Shown in pieces: positions 5,281-5,672 of a DNA stretch of 5,672 bases. The DNA comes from Opitutia bacterium (GTDB lineage: Bacteria; Verrucomicrobiota; Verrucomicrobiia; Opitutales; Opitutaceae): the NCBI GenBank assembly GCA_003157575.1, contig PMKA01000261.1:1-5672 (forward strand), read 5' to 3'. Within the stretch, counting starts at the first letter, position 1. Each line of letters opens with the position of its first letter. The translations under genes and the position numbers were made by a program. The notes under the pieces were generated by a model, which saw only the letters and a program-made list of their open reading frames with translations, searched no databases and was not told where the DNA came from.

Positions 5281-5672
5281 ATGAAGCGACCCGTTATAAT
5301 GTACGTGGCGGCTATTCTCCTCCTGCTTCAGATCGCTCGTCTCAGTTGGATGGCGATCCATTTGGCGGACGCGGGTCGATATTTGCTCCATGGGCATTTG
5401 CTGTCTGCGATCGGTTTGGTTCTCATCATCGTCTTCCTATGGCGACCGCTTATCGGACGATGGTATGTGGTTCCCTACCTCGCATTTCTTGGGTTCGCCA
5501 CATTCATTCATGTTTTTGACGGGAAGTCCCTGCTCTTGAGCGCCTCGTACATCGCCGGCGGCCTCGTCTATTCCGTTGTGAGTCTCATTCTTTGGCGGAA
5601 ATTGACGGAAGAACGAACAGCATTCTTGCCGAACAAGTCGGCGGACTTGACGGCCTCCGCTGGCACTTCGGC
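5281..5672 (+). CDS. Small multi-spanning membrane protein, unknown function, 3' end outside window
   Basis: The frame runs from the ATG at 5281 without a stop to the window edge, giving 130 residues. An in-frame TAA at 5245-5247 and no other start codon between make this ATG the first possible start. Hydropathy by eye gives four membrane segments: about 5-26 (VIMYVAAILLLLQIARLSWM), 40-58, 62-79 and 84-105. A polar tail rich in Glu, Thr, Ser and Ala follows. Loops are short, and aromatic and histidine residues (H27, H37, H39, H77) sit near membrane borders. I do not recognise the family; it could be a small integral membrane protein of the DUF type or the start of a longer one. No Shine-Dalgarno precedes the ATG. 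Base composition is visibly less GC-rich at third positions than in xseA or the TVP38-family gene, which hints at a different history. It is transcribed away from them. Confidence 0.7.
   Translation, partial: MKRPVIMYVAAILLLLQIARLSWMAIHLADAGRYLLHGHLLSAIGLVLIIVFLWRPLIGRWYVVPYLAFLGFATFIHVFDGKSLLLSASYIAGGLVYSVVSLILWRKLTEERTAFLPNKSADLTASAGTS

Noticed and set aside
5295..5300. Perfect TATAAT hexamer
   Set aside because: It lies inside the first codons of the edge membrane protein, has no -35 at 16-18 bases, and would start transcription after the only good start codon.
1..5672. CRISPR array, tRNA/rRNA, insertion sequence, toxin-antitoxin or defence operon
   Set aside because: No regularly spaced repeats, cloverleaf or rRNA-like sequence, transposase motifs, terminal repeats or small paired toxin-antitoxin frames were seen on either strand.

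Overview
The window reads as ordinary chromosomal DNA from a GC-rich Gram-negative bacterium. The best guess at lineage is Verrucomicrobiota, perhaps an Opitutales-like member. This rests on a secreted protein with two tandem TonB C-terminal domains, a type I recall from that group, plus weak Shine-Dalgarno signals and a mix of ATG and GTG starts. It is an inference; no marker gene here settles taxonomy.

Layout from left to right. (1) Bases 1-738 (+) are the 3' part of hemN (oxygen-independent coproporphyrinogen III oxidase, heme synthesis). It is followed closely on the same strand by a QueD/6-pyruvoyl-tetrahydropterin synthase family gene (about 786-1241). (2) Convergent to these is a (-) strand gene (1276-1998) for an exported protein of two TonB_C repeats. 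(3) Divergent from it, across about 209 bp, is a (+) class I SAM-dependent methyltransferase (2208-2885) of a type often met in surface-glycan clusters, here without glycan neighbours. (4) Convergent to that is a (-) strand pair: a TVP38/TMEM64-type membrane protein (4203-4874) and xseA, the large subunit of exodeoxyribonuclease VII (2933-4213), overlapping by 11 bp. (5) A 406-bp stretch without a convincing gene (4875-5280) holds two hairpins and a weak promoter candidate. (6) A small multi-spanning membrane protein begins at 5281 (+) and runs off the right edge.

The genes do not form one pathway. The window is a mosaic of short one- or two-gene units: tetrapyrrole and pterin/deazapurine metabolism, envelope function, methyl transfer, DNA repair and membrane proteins. 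I found no mobile element, CRISPR array, RNA gene or defence system, and nothing I would call a new biological system. The points worth a second look are modest: the anchorless double-TonB_C protein, the isolated methyltransferase, the unassigned edge membrane protein, and a few inverted repeats.
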